A stretch of 64,000 nucleotides of DNA from Natronolimnobius sp. AArcel1 (GTDB lineage Archaea; Halobacteriota; Halobacteria; Halobacteriales; Natrialbaceae). This document shows positions 17,306 to 27,009 of this stretch, one piece after another. The first letter of the stretch is position 1, and each line of letters starts with the position of its first letter. The notes under the pieces are model-generated. The model saw only the letters and a program-made list of their open reading frames with translations. It was not told the origin of the DNA and ran no database searches. A program made the translations under genes and the position numbers. The DNA is taken from contig NZ_JAAKXY010000005.1 in NCBI RefSeq assembly GCF_011043775.1, positions 434,001-498,000 of the forward strand. The letters run 5' to 3'.

Positions 17306-18595
17306 TCAGACCTCAACGACAAGGTCGCCGTCTTTGAGGACTGAGCCGACGACGTTCTCGTCATACCTGTACGGCAGATGTCGGTACGATGGTGCCTCGA
17401 GGACGACGAGGTCACCTGGCGCACCGGCCTCGAGCGTGCCCACGCCATCAGTTCGGTTGAGGGCGGCAGCCGCCCGATCGGTGATCCCGCGAACGGCTTC
17501 GCCGGGTGTCATGCCCATGCCGACGCAAGCCAGCGTCGCCGCGAATCCCATTCGCTTGGCATAGCAGTTCGGATTGAAATCACTGCCGATCGCTGGAATG
17601 GAATTTCGCTCGCGATACGGCTCGAGGCTGGGGTACTCATCACCAAGGCCGAACGCCGTTCCCGGAAGCAAGACCGGCGTCACGCCCGCCTCGAGAAGAT
17701 CGTCGATATCGTCAGGGGTCGACTGGAGCAGGTGGTCCGCGCTTGCGGCCTCGAGAGAGGCCGCCAGTTCTGCCCCGCCCAGATTTTCGAACTCGTCGAT
17801 GTGGAGTTTCGGCGTAAGTCCGTGTTTCACACCAGCCTCGAGAATCGCTCGGGACTGGGACACGGAGAAGACATCTTCCTCACAGAAGACGTCACAGAAG
17901 GTCGCGATGCCCTGTTTCTCAACGGCAGGGAGTTGCTCCTCGATCACCGACTCGGTATACTCGTCGGCGTCCATGCCATCCGGAACGGCGTGAGCGCCCA
18001 TGAACGTCGCCACGATATCGATCGGGTGGCGCTTGTCAGCGCGATCGATCGCAGACAGTAATTTGAGTTCGGTCTCCGTATCGAGTCCGTAGCCGGATTT
18101 GATCTCGAGGGTGGTCGTCCCGGCTGCGAGCATCGAGTCAAGGCGCTCGAGCAGGCGCTCGGTAAGATCGTCTTCGCTTGCTTCACGGACGGCACGGACA
18201 GTTCGGAGAATGCCGCCGCCGTCGGCGAGGATTTCCTGATAGTTCCGTCCACGGAGTTTCGCTTCGAACTCGTCGGACCGGTCACCCGCAAACACGGCGT
18301 GCGTGTGCGGATCAACGAATCCCGGCAGCACACACTGACCGCTCGCATCGATCGCCTCGGCAGCGTTTTGGACCGGGTACTCACGCGTAAGGGCCTCACT
18401 CGAACCCGTCTCGAGGACAATACCATCCTCGAGGACGACTGCAGCGTCAGAGTGAACCTCGATAACGGGATCATCGGGTGGGTCGGAAGCAGCGTTCGCG
18501 GCGCTGTCAGTTGCATCTGCGTCTGTGCCCGTATCCGTGCTAGTCGCCGGTCCAGTGATCAGTTCAGTCGCGTCGTAGACGATGGTGTAGCTCAT
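17306..18595 (-). CDS. hutI: Imidazolonepropionase
   Basis: 429 residues of the amidohydrolase superfamily. It opens the ring of imidazolonepropionate to N-formimidoyl-glutamate in histidine breakdown. The metal motif HTH is in DPHTHAVFAGDR, and KSGYGL, FMGAHAVP and LHIDEFENLGGAELA match HutI, with metal Asp in IGSDFNPNC. The ATG at 18595 overlaps the stop of hutG by four bases. The frame continues upstream to 18688 but only into hutG coding. It is the last gene of the operon as seen; hutH does not follow. Confidence 0.96.
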   Translation of the reverse strand: MSYTIVYDATELITGPATSTDTGTDADATDSAANAASDPPDDPVIEVHSDAAVVLEDGIVLETGSSEALTREYPVQNAAEAIDASGQCVLPGFVDPHTHAVFAGDRSDEFEAKLRGRNYQEILADGGGILRTVRAVREASEDDLTERLLERLDSMLAAGTTTLEIKSGYGLDTETELKLLSAIDRADKRHPIDIVATFMGAHAVPDGMDADEYTESVIEEQLPAVEKQGIATFCDVFCEEDVFSVSQSRAILEAGVKHGLTPKLHIDEFENLGGAELAASLEAASADHLLQSTPDDIDDLLEAGVTPVLLPGTAFGLGDEYPSLEPYRERNSIPAIGSDFNPNCYAKRMGFAATLACVGMGMTPGEAVRGITDRAAAALNRTDGVGTLEAGAPGDLVVLEAPSYRHLPYRYDENVVGSVLKDGDLVVEV

Positions 18596-19575
18596 GAATT
18601 GGCCTCCAGAACGCCGCGAATTGCGTGAGCGACCGTCCGTGCGGCGGCGTCGACGGTTCGGCCGTTCGTGTCGAGTGGCGGCGCACACTCGACGATCTCA
18701 ACCCCTGCTAGACGCTCGTCAGCAACGAGTGCACCCACTGCGGCGAACAGTTCTCGAGTCGTAAGCCCGCCCGGTGTCGGCGCGCTTACGCCCGGGGCAG
18801 CGCTCGCATCCAGTACGTCACAATCGACGCTCAGATAGAGCGTATCGACGGTCGCGAGTGCATTCTGGACCGTCTCGACAACGGCACGTGGCCCGTCGGC
18901 GAACGCGTCCGCCGGTACGATCGTCCCGCCCTGTTCGCGGACATACTCGACGTAGCGACTCGAGGTCTCGAAATGACGCGCCCCGACGGCGACGTACGCC
19001 TCGAGTCCGGCCTCGTGTAACTGCCGGTAGGGTGTTCCGCTTGTGGGTTCGTGATGAACCTCACGACAGTCCAGATGGGCGTCGAAGTTGATGACGCCGA
19101 CGTCGCCACCGTCCTCGTTCTCAAGCAGCGGCACGACGTTTCCGTAGGTCAGCGAATTATCCCCGCCGAGGAAAATCGGAACCGCATCCAGTTCGTAAAT
19201 AGCTGCAGCGGCCGTTCGGACGGACGCTTGGACATCAGCAACGCCCGAGCCTGGCAACTCGAGGTCCCCAAGATCGCCGATGACAGCCATCGATTCGTCG
19301 GGAGCGTTCGACTCTCCCTCGAGTGACGGGGCACCCGCCGAAAGATGGGCAGCCTTCGTCGACGCAAGCGAGCGACGGATCTCGAGTGGGCCCTCGCGAG
19401 TTCCTTTACGGCCGATCACCGCGCCGTCGTAGGGTTCACCGACGAGGACGATTGGGACGTCCGTTGTCTCCGTTGGCTCGAGCGCGGCGGTGATATCACC
19501 GAACTGGCGGTCGTTCGGATCGCTCGAGGTCCCCTCCCAGCCGTCCCAGTCAGGGTGGGTGAACGTCCCGTGCAC
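18592..19575 (-). CDS. hutG: Formimidoylglutamase
   Basis: 327 residues of the arginase/ureohydrolase family. It releases formamide from N-formimidoyl-glutamate to give glutamate. Manganese ligands are visible in GGDNSLTYG, NFDAHLDCR and SVDCDVLD. The start is GTG, and its first base is shared with the last base of the hutU stop, so translation is coupled. The N-terminal WEGTSSDP and GEPYDGAVIGRKGTREGP segments agree with archaeal HutG. An agmatinase or arginase role is less likely given the hut neighbours on both sides. Confidence 0.94.
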   Translation of the reverse strand: MHGTFTHPDWDGWEGTSSDPNDRQFGDITAALEPTETTDVPIVLVGEPYDGAVIGRKGTREGPLEIRRSLASTKAAHLSAGAPSLEGESNAPDESMAVIGDLGDLELPGSGVADVQASVRTAAAAIYELDAVPIFLGGDNSLTYGNVVPLLENEDGGDVGVINFDAHLDCREVHHEPTSGTPYRQLHEAGLEAYVAVGARHFETSSRYVEYVREQGGTIVPADAFADGPRAVVETVQNALATVDTLYLSVDCDVLDASAAPGVSAPTPGGLTTRELFAAVGALVADERLAGVEIVECAPPLDTNGRTVDAAARTVAHAIRGVLEANS

Positions 19576-21296
19576 TAGTCCTCACCCATCGGAATCCGGA
19601 CGTTCGATTGGCGTGCCTCATCCAGTGCCTCCTCGTAGCCGGCGTCAGCGTGGCGAATAACGCCCATGCCAGGATCGGTCGTGAACACAGCTTTTGCTTT
19701 CTCAGCGGCGAGGTCAGAACCGTCGAGGACAACGTGGTTGTTCGTATGCAGCGAGTTGCCGATCCCGACACCGCCGCCGTCGTGGACGCTGACGATATCA
19801 GCACCGCCAGCACAGTTGACTAACGCGTTCAGAATCGGCCAATCGGCAACGGCATCAGTGCCGTCTTTCATCGCTTCTGTCTCTCGATTCGGGCTGGCGA
19901 CGCTTCCCGCATCGAGGTGATCTCGAGTGACAACAATTGGGGCGGAAATCTCGCCGTCGGCAACGAGTTCGTTGATCCGGAGCGCAAAGCGAGCACGCTC
20001 GGTGTGTTCCTCGCCGTCGGTCGCGTAGCCAAGCCAGCAGACCCGACTCGGCAGTCCCTGGAACTGAACTTGCTCCTGTGCGAGGTCGATCCAGCGCCGA
20101 AGGTGGTCCTTTTCTGGGAACAACTCGAGGATGGCCTCGTCAGTTCGGTGGATATCGTCGGGGTCACCCGAAAGTGCAGCCCAGCGGAACGGCCCCTTGC
20201 CGCGACAGAACTGCGGGCGGATGTACGCAGGAACGAACCCGGGGAAGTCAAACGCGTTCTCCATCCCACGATGATCCTGGACCTGCCCGCGGATGTTGTT
20301 CCCGTACTCGAAGGCAATAGATCCACGCTCTTGTAACTCGAGAATTGCATCGACGTGGCGTTCCATCGTATCGAGACTTTCCTCGAGATACGCATCCGGG
20401 TCATCCTCGCGCAGTGCGTCGGCGTCCTCGACCGTGTAGCCGTCGGGATAGTAGCCCTCGAGTGCATCGTGTGCGCTCGTCTGGTCTGTAATCACATCCG
20501 GGACATACCCTTGCTCGAGCATGGTCTCGAGCAGTTCCGCTGCGTTGACGTGGACACCGACACTGTAGGGTTCGCCGGCGTCGCAGGCTTCTTCTGCGCG
20601 CTCGATTGCCTCCTCGATGTCGTCGGCTTTTTCCATACAGTAGCCAGTCTCGAGACGCCGGTCGATCCGGTCTTCGTCGACTTCAGCCGCGATACAGACG
20701 CCCTCGTTCATCGTTACCGCCAGCGGCTGTGCACCGCCCATGCCGCCGAGGCCAGCCGTAACGACTGTCTTGCCGGTCAGGTCGCCATCGTAGTGCTGGC
20801 GAGCGAGTTCGGCAAGCGTCTCGAACGTCCCCTGTATAATCCCCTGTGTGCCGATGTACGCCCACGAACCCGCGGTCATCTGGCCGTACATGATCTTGCC
20901 TTCAGCCTCGAGTTCGTGAAAGTGATCCCAGTTGTCCCAGTTGCCAACGAGATTTGAGTTCGCGATCAACACTCGAGGCGCGCGCTCGTGCGTTGGAAAT
21001 CGCCCGACTGGCTTGCCCGACTGGACCAGTAACGTTTCATCGTCTGCGAGCGAGCGCAACTCGGCCAAGATGGCATCGTAGGCGTCCCACGACCGCGCCG
21101 CTCGGCCTGTGCCACCATAGACGACCAGATCCTCTGGCTTTTCTGCAACGTCTGGATCGAGGTTGTTGTTGAGCATCCGCAGCGCCGCCTCCTGTCGCCA
21201 CCCTTCACACTCGAGGTCCTGTCCAGTCGGCGCGCCCTGGTACTCGTACCACTGCTCGCTCGGAGCGCCATCGCCGAGAGTCGGTTCAGTTCCCAT
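19575..21296 (-). CDS. hutU: Urocanate hydratase
   Basis: 573 residues, the NAD-dependent enzyme that hydrates urocanate to imidazolonepropionate. NYNxxGN-like and NAD-binding regions are present, including [21 protein letters not shown], and the long C-terminal conserved blocks ([33 protein letters not shown]) are intact. The frame extends 60 codons further upstream, but that part reads against the divergent regulator and its TATA box. The ATG at 21296 starts with the usual acidic haloarchaeal N-terminus. It is the first gene of hutU-hutG-hutI. Confidence 0.97.
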   Translation of the reverse strand: MGTEPTLGDGAPSEQWYEYQGAPTGQDLECEGWRQEAALRMLNNNLDPDVAEKPEDLVVYGGTGRAARSWDAYDAILAELRSLADDETLLVQSGKPVGRFPTHERAPRVLIANSNLVGNWDNWDHFHELEAEGKIMYGQMTAGSWAYIGTQGIIQGTFETLAELARQHYDGDLTGKTVVTAGLGGMGGAQPLAVTMNEGVCIAAEVDEDRIDRRLETGYCMEKADDIEEAIERAEEACDAGEPYSVGVHVNAAELLETMLEQGYVPDVITDQTSAHDALEGYYPDGYTVEDADALREDDPDAYLEESLDTMERHVDAILELQERGSIAFEYGNNIRGQVQDHRGMENAFDFPGFVPAYIRPQFCRGKGPFRWAALSGDPDDIHRTDEAILELFPEKDHLRRWIDLAQEQVQFQGLPSRVCWLGYATDGEEHTERARFALRINELVADGEISAPIVVTRDHLDAGSVASPNRETEAMKDGTDAVADWPILNALVNCAGGADIVSVHDGGGVGIGNSLHTNNHVVLDGSDLAAEKAKAVFTTDPGMGVIRHADAGYEEALDEARQSNVRIPMGED

Positions 21297-21334
21297 GTGA
21301 GTAATAAGCACGCGACGAACCAATACCCACGGTG

Positions 21335-21358
21335 TTCCAATCGGAATATGATTTATAT
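21335..21358. promoter_or_regulatory. TATA box and inverted repeat between hutU and its divergent regulator
   Basis: TTATATA at 21352-21358 lies about 23 bases before the regulator's ATG at 21381, so the plus-strand transcript is probably leaderless. Directly upstream, TTCC at 21335-21338 and GGAA at 21343-21346 form a small inverted repeat where transcription factor B and a regulator would bind. The same region must serve hutU in the other direction. Confidence 0.5.
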
Positions 21359-21380
21359 ACAGTCGCCGCATATCGCCGCT

Positions 21381-22031
21381 ATGTACGAGGCGACGTTTTC
21401 GATCAGCGACTCGAGCGCCTACACCGGTCCGACCGGTAACGCGGACTGCCGAATCGAACTCTGGTGTAACGACCACTCGGACCTGCTGTACGTCTCCGGG
21501 AGCGAGATTGATCCACTGTTGTCACAGATTCGCACCGATATCGGCATCGAAGCAGAACTCCGGCGTGAGGAAGAAGCCGTCGTTATCACGAGTTCGTGTC
21601 TCAAACAACACGAAGTTACCCACATCGAGCGCTATCTTCGAGCAAACAACTGCCTGTTGTTGCCGCCGCTTCGATACGAAAACGGCGAAAAACAGTGTCG
21701 TATCCTCGCGCTTGAGTCCGCGAATCTCACCACCCTCTATGCCGACCTCGTCGCGGATGAGTTCGAAATCGACGTCCGAGCTAAACGCGAAATCAGTACG
21801 CCGGTACAGTCAACTCCGCTCTTGACCCTCGACGATGTCATCCCAGACCTAACCGAACGCCAGCGCGAGGTACTCACACTCGCCGTCGATGCCGGGTACT
21901 ACGACCTTCCTCGAGAGACAACGACAGCAGCGCTCGCCGACGAAGTCGGGATCAGTCGACGGGCAACAGAAGACCATCTGCGTCGGGCCGAACGAAAATT
22001 GCTCACCTCACTCGTCTCGTATCTGTACTAG
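21381..22031 (+). CDS. HTH-10 (bacterio-opsin activator type) regulator
   Basis: 216 residues. The C-terminal 60 residues are the haloarchaeal HTH-10 domain: [25 protein letters not shown], then [25 protein letters not shown]. The N-terminal 150 residues form the usual sensing half without a named domain. It is divergent from hutU with 84 bases between starts, so control of the hut operon, and perhaps of the transporter downstream, is the simplest inference. The ATG at 21381 matches a TATA box at the right distance; the longer frame from 21297 would remove the promoter. Confidence 0.9.
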   Translation: MYEATFSISDSSAYTGPTGNADCRIELWCNDHSDLLYVSGSEIDPLLSQIRTDIGIEAELRREEEAVVITSSCLKQHEVTHIERYLRANNCLLLPPLRYENGEKQCRILALESANLTTLYADLVADEFEIDVRAKREISTPVQSTPLLTLDDVIPDLTERQREVLTLAVDAGYYDLPRETTTAALADEVGISRRATEDHLRRAERKLLTSLVSYLY

Positions 22032-22053
22032 CTCAAACGTATGCCCCGGTGCC

Positions 22054-23523
22054 TTAGAGCAAGCCAAGCGCCGCAACAGCGTGCGTGATCACCGTGATGA
22101 CCGGGATGAGGATGATCGTTCGCATGACGAACAGCAAGACGAGATCACGGAACCGAATCGGGATATCGCTGAACATATCCATCATCATCGGCGCAGTCGC
22201 CGAGAAAAAGATCAGCTGAGAGATCGACAGCAACGCGATGAAAAATCGCGCCATTGCATCGGCTTCAGCGACCAACAGTGCCGGGATAAACATCTCGGTG
22301 ATGCCGATGATCGACGCCGGTGCGACGACCTCAGCGTCCGGAATGCCAAGGAGTTCGAAGACCGGAATCAGAGGCTGTGCGATAATGTCGAATACAGGCG
22401 TGTTCTCAGCGACGATGACCGCCGCAAGACCGATCGAGAGGATCGTCCCTAAAATCAAGATGGCGAGTTTGATTCCGTCAATGAACCCGCGAACCGACGC
22501 ACCGAGAATCGTTCCACCCTCCTCAGCCTTCTTGACGGCTTCTGAGAGGCCAAACCGGAAGTAATCCCCTGGAGACCCTCGAAACGGCGTCTCGGGATTT
22601 GGCTCAGCGATGTACTCCTCCGGGACGTTACTCAACGGCGGAATCCGAACGAGGATAATGCCTGTCACCGCAATGCAGACGAGGTACGACAGGAAGATTA
22701 CTGGGAACAACTCGAGGAGATCGACCGTTGCAGCGACGACGCCGACGAACCCGATCGAGACGGTTGCGAAACAGGTGCTGATGATGTAGACGTCCTGCTT
22801 CGAGTACTCACCACGATCGAAGACGTTTCGCGTCACGTAGAGTCCGACGCTGTAGGAACCCACCCACGAGGCGACGCTGTCAAGGGCTGACCGGCCAGGG
22901 ATTTTGAACAGTGGGCGCATGATCGGACGTGCCATTGTGCCAACGAACTCGAGGCCGCCGAGTTCGACGAAGAGATTGATGAAGATTGCACCGATGGGGA
23001 TGATCACCGCGACGCTCAGAATAAGCGTGCCCCAGACGAGACCGCCAGTGGCAGGACCAACGAGCCACTCGGGACCGATTTCGAAGAACAAGACGGGCGC
23101 GAGGACAGCACCAGCGACTCGGAAAAACCAGAACGGGGTAGAGGTCTCCCAGTAGGGAAGCGCCAGTTGTTCGGTCCGGTTGTCGCTGATCGAGATGACT
23201 CCGCGCTTTCGGAACTCGGCAAGCGTCGTCAAGAGCCCGCCGGCTGCGATGAGGCCGAGTGCGTAGACTCCCGCAAACATCGGGTACGTTCCCGTGATCC
23301 AATTGACGGCGATGTCAAAAGGGACTGTTATCTGGCCGTCCCAGGGTACTGGGACGAGAAAAAAGAAAAAGCCAACCGCAAACGCCACCACGAACTTCGA
23401 AATCGGCCCACCACGGATTTCAGCGAGATCGATATCTTCGATTGTTTTTGTTTCTGGTGCCGTTTCCACCCGTTTTGTATCCTGGTCCTCCCGAGACCAT
23501 GCTGTTTCGTCAAACACACCCAA
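22054..23523 (-). CDS. YjiH-family (nucleoside-recognition/gate domain) membrane protein
   Basis: 489 residues with about eleven hydrophobic segments. The gate-domain blocks (SIGFVGVVAATVDLLELFPVIFLSYL, and IIGITEMFIPALLVAEADAMARFFIALLSISQLIFF) match the YjiH family of presumed transporters. It is convergent with the HTH-10 gene and only 22 bases from it, beside the hut operon. Import of histidine, urocanate or a related compound is a reasonable inference, but no substrate is established. A promoter with a palindrome over the expected start site lies upstream. Confidence 0.88.
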   Translation of the reverse strand: MGVFDETAWSREDQDTKRVETAPETKTIEDIDLAEIRGGPISKFVVAFAVGFFFFLVPVPWDGQITVPFDIAVNWITGTYPMFAGVYALGLIAAGGLLTTLAEFRKRGVISISDNRTEQLALPYWETSTPFWFFRVAGAVLAPVLFFEIGPEWLVGPATGGLVWGTLILSVAVIIPIGAIFINLFVELGGLEFVGTMARPIMRPLFKIPGRSALDSVASWVGSYSVGLYVTRNVFDRGEYSKQDVYIISTCFATVSIGFVGVVAATVDLLELFPVIFLSYLVCIAVTGIILVRIPPLSNVPEEYIAEPNPETPFRGSPGDYFRFGLSEAVKKAEEGGTILGASVRGFIDGIKLAILILGTILSIGLAAVIVAENTPVFDIIAQPLIPVFELLGIPDAEVVAPASIIGITEMFIPALLVAEADAMARFFIALLSISQLIFFSATAPMMMDMFSDIPIRFRDLVLLFVMRTIILIPVITVITHAVAALGLL

Positions 23524-23549
23524 AGATTGGGGTGCCCGCTAACAAGTGT

Positions 23550-23580
23550 CATATGGTGCCATATGGTAGGTGATTTATAT
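23550..23580 (-). promoter_or_regulatory. TATA box plus palindromic operator upstream of the YjiH-family gene
   Basis: On the minus strand ATATAAATCA (23571-23580) is followed by CATATGG-CA-CCATATG (23550-23565), a perfect 7-bp-arm palindrome. It covers the expected transcription start about 25 bases downstream of the TATA box. Binding there would block transcription, so a repressor site is likely. Confidence 0.6.
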
Positions 23581-24159
23581 ACAAATATCAGAGTCACCAA
23601 AACAGTGAGTGTTGAGAACGAATAGACTCCGCAAAAATATAAAACGAGAGTTGTAATGTTCCAGCCATTCCTCAAGGGCGAGCAGAATTGTTTGATTAAT
23701 AAAATACTCGATGGCTCGAGCGTCTGAGGAGAGGATGGTATCAATTGAGGAGAGAAATATGAGAACTTATATAATATCCCGTCAAAATTCACAGATATGA
23801 TGATTTTATTTCCTGTAGTATAGATTAGATATTGATACTTGAGTAGAACAGTAAATATTCATACTATGTAGTACTGGCAGACAGCGTAGTGGTGGACAGC
23901 ACAAGAATGAGTAAAAGTAAATACTATTTGACACACATAATATTTTGTGAGTTGTCATTTGATATCTCACAATCATGTAATCTTCAGCACAACATAGTTT
24001 GTATATGAATCAATTGAATTATCATATAGTCAGGACCCGTTCTGAGATGAGATTCTGCTATACAGTTAGTGAGCAGTACTATTGATTGATTTCGTCATAA
24101 CTGGGCACACGGATTCATGATTAGTTGAGAATTGACAATATCAATTATGCGGCTGGATC
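23581..24159. other. AT-rich intergenic island, no gene recognised
   Basis: About 580 bases of clearly lower GC than the surroundings, between the YjiH promoter and the sulfatase 3' end. Short frames exist but show no haloarchaeal codon preference or known motif. It may be decayed foreign DNA. Confidence 0.5.
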
Positions 24160-25500
24160 TCAGAACACACTATACCCGTTTTCGTACGGCCTAATTCGGG
24201 GGGATTCACCTTCCACCGTTTCGATGTACTCGAGAAGACGCGCTTGGAGGTCATCAGCGATGGATCGGAAATCAGGTCGGCCAACTAGGTTGACCTTTTC
24301 GTGTGGGTCCCGTGCGAGGTCATAGAGATACCGTTCAACGTACGTGTCAGATGATTTCGTTCCACTTCCACCTCGCCATCCGGTCGAAGAAGTTGCGGCA
24401 ACACCGTATTTCCACTGATCGGTTCGGAGCGCTCGACCAACCTGAGACTCACTAATTTGGATGAACGCATCACCGCCGGTATCGGGTCTGTCACCGTGGG
24501 CAATCGGAAGAAAGCTATCCCCGTGCATCGCATCGGGAATATCAATTCCAGCGGCAGCAAGCAACGTCGGCGGAAGGTCGACAAGACTCGTCGGCGTCTC
24601 GATAGCAGTACCCATGTCGAATTCGGGGCCAGCTAAAACAGCAGGGACCCGGACAGCAGACTCGTGGGGTGTTCGCTTGTACTCACCCGGTCGAGTACGG
24701 AAATGACAGCCGTGATCCGCAGTATAGGCTACAATCGTTTCGTCTTCGATATCCCGGGCAGAGAGTGCTTCCAAGAGGTCGTCGACACACTCGTCAAGGC
24801 GTTTGACGGTCCCATAGTAGTCTGGGAGCTCTTCGTACCAGTCACCAGGTCGATTACGGAGGTCCTCGGGAACATACGGCCGCTTCTTGTAGGGTTCTGC
24901 ATACCCATCCGGAGCGGCGTACGTCATCATATCGTTCTGATTGTGCGGTTCGAGATACGCAACGACGAGAAAAAACGGCTCCGAGAGAGACGCGATGGCC
25001 TTGCATGCAAAGTCAGTGAACGCATCTGCACGATACGAATCAAACTCGACAGGCTCGTTGTCAGGACCGAACAAGTGTCCTTCCATCGGATAGGACGTGA
25101 ATTCCGGGACGTCAGCAGCAATCCAGAAATCTTCGTACGCACCACGGAGATTTTCGGGAATAGGATCATCGAAGGTCCCTGAGATATGCCAGTTGCCGAC
25201 ATACCCAACGTCGTATCCAGCCTCTTTGAATTGTCGAGGGAGACGCAACTCGTCGGTCGAAATGGGCATCGTATCTCGCCATACGTCGACCTCACTGGCA
25301 TACTTCCCACTCTGGAACATCGCACGGAACGGGCCACACAGCGGTTGTGGAGTGATCGCCTGTTTCAAAACAGTCCCGCGCGTTGCGAGTCCATCGAGTG
25401 TTGGCGTGAGATTCAGTGGGCATCCGTATGCACCAAGCGTATCCCAGCGCTGTTGGTCCGTCAAGACCATGAGCACGTTCGGATGTTCATCGGCGGTCAT
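24160..25500 (-). CDS. Sulfatase (type I, formylglycine-dependent)
   Basis: 446 residues of the alkaline-phosphatase/sulfatase superfamily. The N-terminal metal site is NVLMVLTDQQRWDT, the active-site motif is PLCGPFR (Cys55-x-Pro-x-Arg59, the cysteine converted to formylglycine), and the second metal site is YTADHGCHF. No signal peptide or membrane helix is visible, so it probably acts in the cytoplasm on an imported sulfate ester. GTG at 25506 is an alternative start. An IS200/IS605 element begins about 60 bases upstream and separates the gene from the sugar module on its right. Choline sulfatase or a glycan sulfatase are both possible. Confidence 0.9.
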   Translation of the reverse strand: MTADEHPNVLMVLTDQQRWDTLGAYGCPLNLTPTLDGLATRGTVLKQAITPQPLCGPFRAMFQSGKYASEVDVWRDTMPISTDELRLPRQFKEAGYDVGYVGNWHISGTFDDPIPENLRGAYEDFWIAADVPEFTSYPMEGHLFGPDNEPVEFDSYRADAFTDFACKAIASLSEPFFLVVAYLEPHNQNDMMTYAAPDGYAEPYKKRPYVPEDLRNRPGDWYEELPDYYGTVKRLDECVDDLLEALSARDIEDETIVAYTADHGCHFRTRPGEYKRTPHESAVRVPAVLAGPEFDMGTAIETPTSLVDLPPTLLAAAGIDIPDAMHGDSFLPIAHGDRPDTGGDAFIQISESQVGRALRTDQWKYGVAATSSTGWRGGSGTKSSDTYVERYLYDLARDPHEKVNLVGRPDFRSIADDLQARLLEYIETVEGESPRIRPYENGYSVF

Positions 25501-25630
25501 TACCACTTCCTGTAGTGGGGAGCGTATATTTGTTTCCGATATTTCTGTCTCAAGACACAGTAGTAAACAGCCTCGGGCGCGGTGGCCCGGGGCTTTTGTT
25601 GGTTCCCTCAGCTGTGTGCTAGCACTCCCT

Positions 25631-25697
25631 GCTCGGCAAGCGAGCGGGATGAGGTTGGGCGGCTTACGCGCCCCGACCCGGACAGACGCACCAACCG
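25631..25697. repeat. Stem-loop cluster in the tnpB C-terminal tail
   Basis: GCTCG/CGAGC around GCAAG at 25631-25645 and CCGC/GCGG around ACCT near 25695, with an imperfect GC-rich hairpin between them. All lie in the variable C-terminal tail of tnpB, close to the right end and in the region expected to form the omega-RNA. Confidence 0.5.
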
Positions 25698-26402
25698 CAC
25701 CTGCGGCTGGGTTTTGTGAGTCCGGTAATCTGTAGTATTACTGTCAATTTTCGCCTTCTCGCGCCACGCGATGTTCACCGACGCATTCCGGTCGGCGTGG
25801 TCTTGCGCCACGTCACACTCGTCGTTCGGACATCTGAACCGCCGACCCTGCCGATACCCACGCTCACCACAGCACGAACACGTCTGCGAGTTGTAGTAAG
25901 CGTCCACCGTATCCGTCAGAATCTCCCGCCACGTCGCCTTGTACGAGACGAACTTCTCAAATTTGTGGAACGGCAGTTTGTGCAACCGGCGGTTCATATA
26001 CGACCCGTACTGCATCTCCTCGCGGATACCACTCATATCCTCGAACACGATAACCAGGTTCGGGAACTGCTCTGCGAACTTTACGACAGCACGGGAAAGA
26101 CGGTGCAACACCCACTCGGTGAATCGCTCTTCTTTGTCACTGAGTTTCTGGTGGATGCTCGTCTTGCCGTATTCCTGACAACGTTTCGTAATGGTGTGGT
26201 AGCGTTGGCGTTCCTGCTTCACCCGTCCGTAGTCGAGGACGAGTGTGCCCTTCGTTCGCATCGTGTCGCGGTCGAGGGCGGTGAGAGCGACGTTGCGCTC
26301 GTTGATGTCCACACCGACTACCGTATCGGCGGTATCGGGTTCGGGCACGTCGAACTCGCGTGTGACCGTGACGTGTAGGTAGTACACGCCATCGCGGTAT
26401 CT

Positions 26403-26470
26403 CGAAGTGCCGTGGCACTTCGATGACTCGTCGAAAATCTTTGATTTTCGAGACAGGAGGTCGGCCTGTC
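26403..26470. repeat. Triple stem-loop cluster inside tnpB
   Basis: Three adjacent hairpins: CGAAGTGCC/GGCACTTCG (26403-26422, perfect 9 bp), TCGAAAATC/GATTTTCGA around TTT (26431-26451, perfect 9 bp) and GACAGG/CCTGTC (26452-26470). They are translated in frame as extra residues in tnpB. The arrangement matches the cluster in tnpA at 27099-27183. Confidence 0.8.
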
Positions 26471-27009
26471 CTATATCCACCTCATCCGACGTGAGGGCGT
26501 CTCGAAGTTCGTTCATTGCGTCCGGCTCACCGCGAAGATGGCCCTTCACCTTCTTGTAGGGTTTCGGGCTGATGCGGAACTGGACGCGGTTCGTGTTGTT
26601 GTTCACGGTGAGGCGGTAGCCTTCCGTGTGCGCCATCACAAGCGGGTAGGCACCAGATTTGTCCGTACTCGGCGGAGTCGGCTTCCCTCGGTCAGGGTCG
26701 TCTTGATTCTCCCACCAGTCTTTGAGTGATTGGTAGGAGTCCCATGTTTGGAGGGCTTTGCCGACGACCGCGCACTTGTTGTTCTGTAGGAAGTCGTCGG
26801 GTCAACCTCCTTTTGTATCTCGGTGCGATTGTACCCTTGTTGTTTGAGGCGGATGGTTTGGTTGAAGCTCTCGCGTGAGGCGAGGCGGGCGTCGTGAAGC
26901 CACGATCGTTCACCAGACGCTATGTGGAGGCGCGTCTGGATCGTCTTCGTGGCTTCTTCACCCATGCATTGACAATCGTTCCAGATTATCATAAATGTAG
27001 AGATTAGAG

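Larger units (their letters stand above)
25608..26965 (-). pseudogene. tnpB: tnpB, frameshifted RNA-guided nuclease of IS200/IS605
   Basis: The N-terminal part reads from the ATG at 26965 (MGEEATKTIQTRL) to EVDP near 26803, then breaks. The family sequence DDFLQNNKCAVVGKALQ resumes in another frame. Restoring one C in a short C run near 26800-26803 joins both parts into one protein. Downstream the RuvC-like catalytic residues are intact (GVDINERN, VFEDMSG, DRNASVNIAW) and so is the CxxC...CxxxxC zinc ribbon. An in-frame insert of about 20 residues around KSKIFDESSK comes from a stem-loop cluster. TnpB cuts DNA using an omega-RNA guide; here it should be inactive unless the frameshift is a sequencing error. 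Confidence 0.85.
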
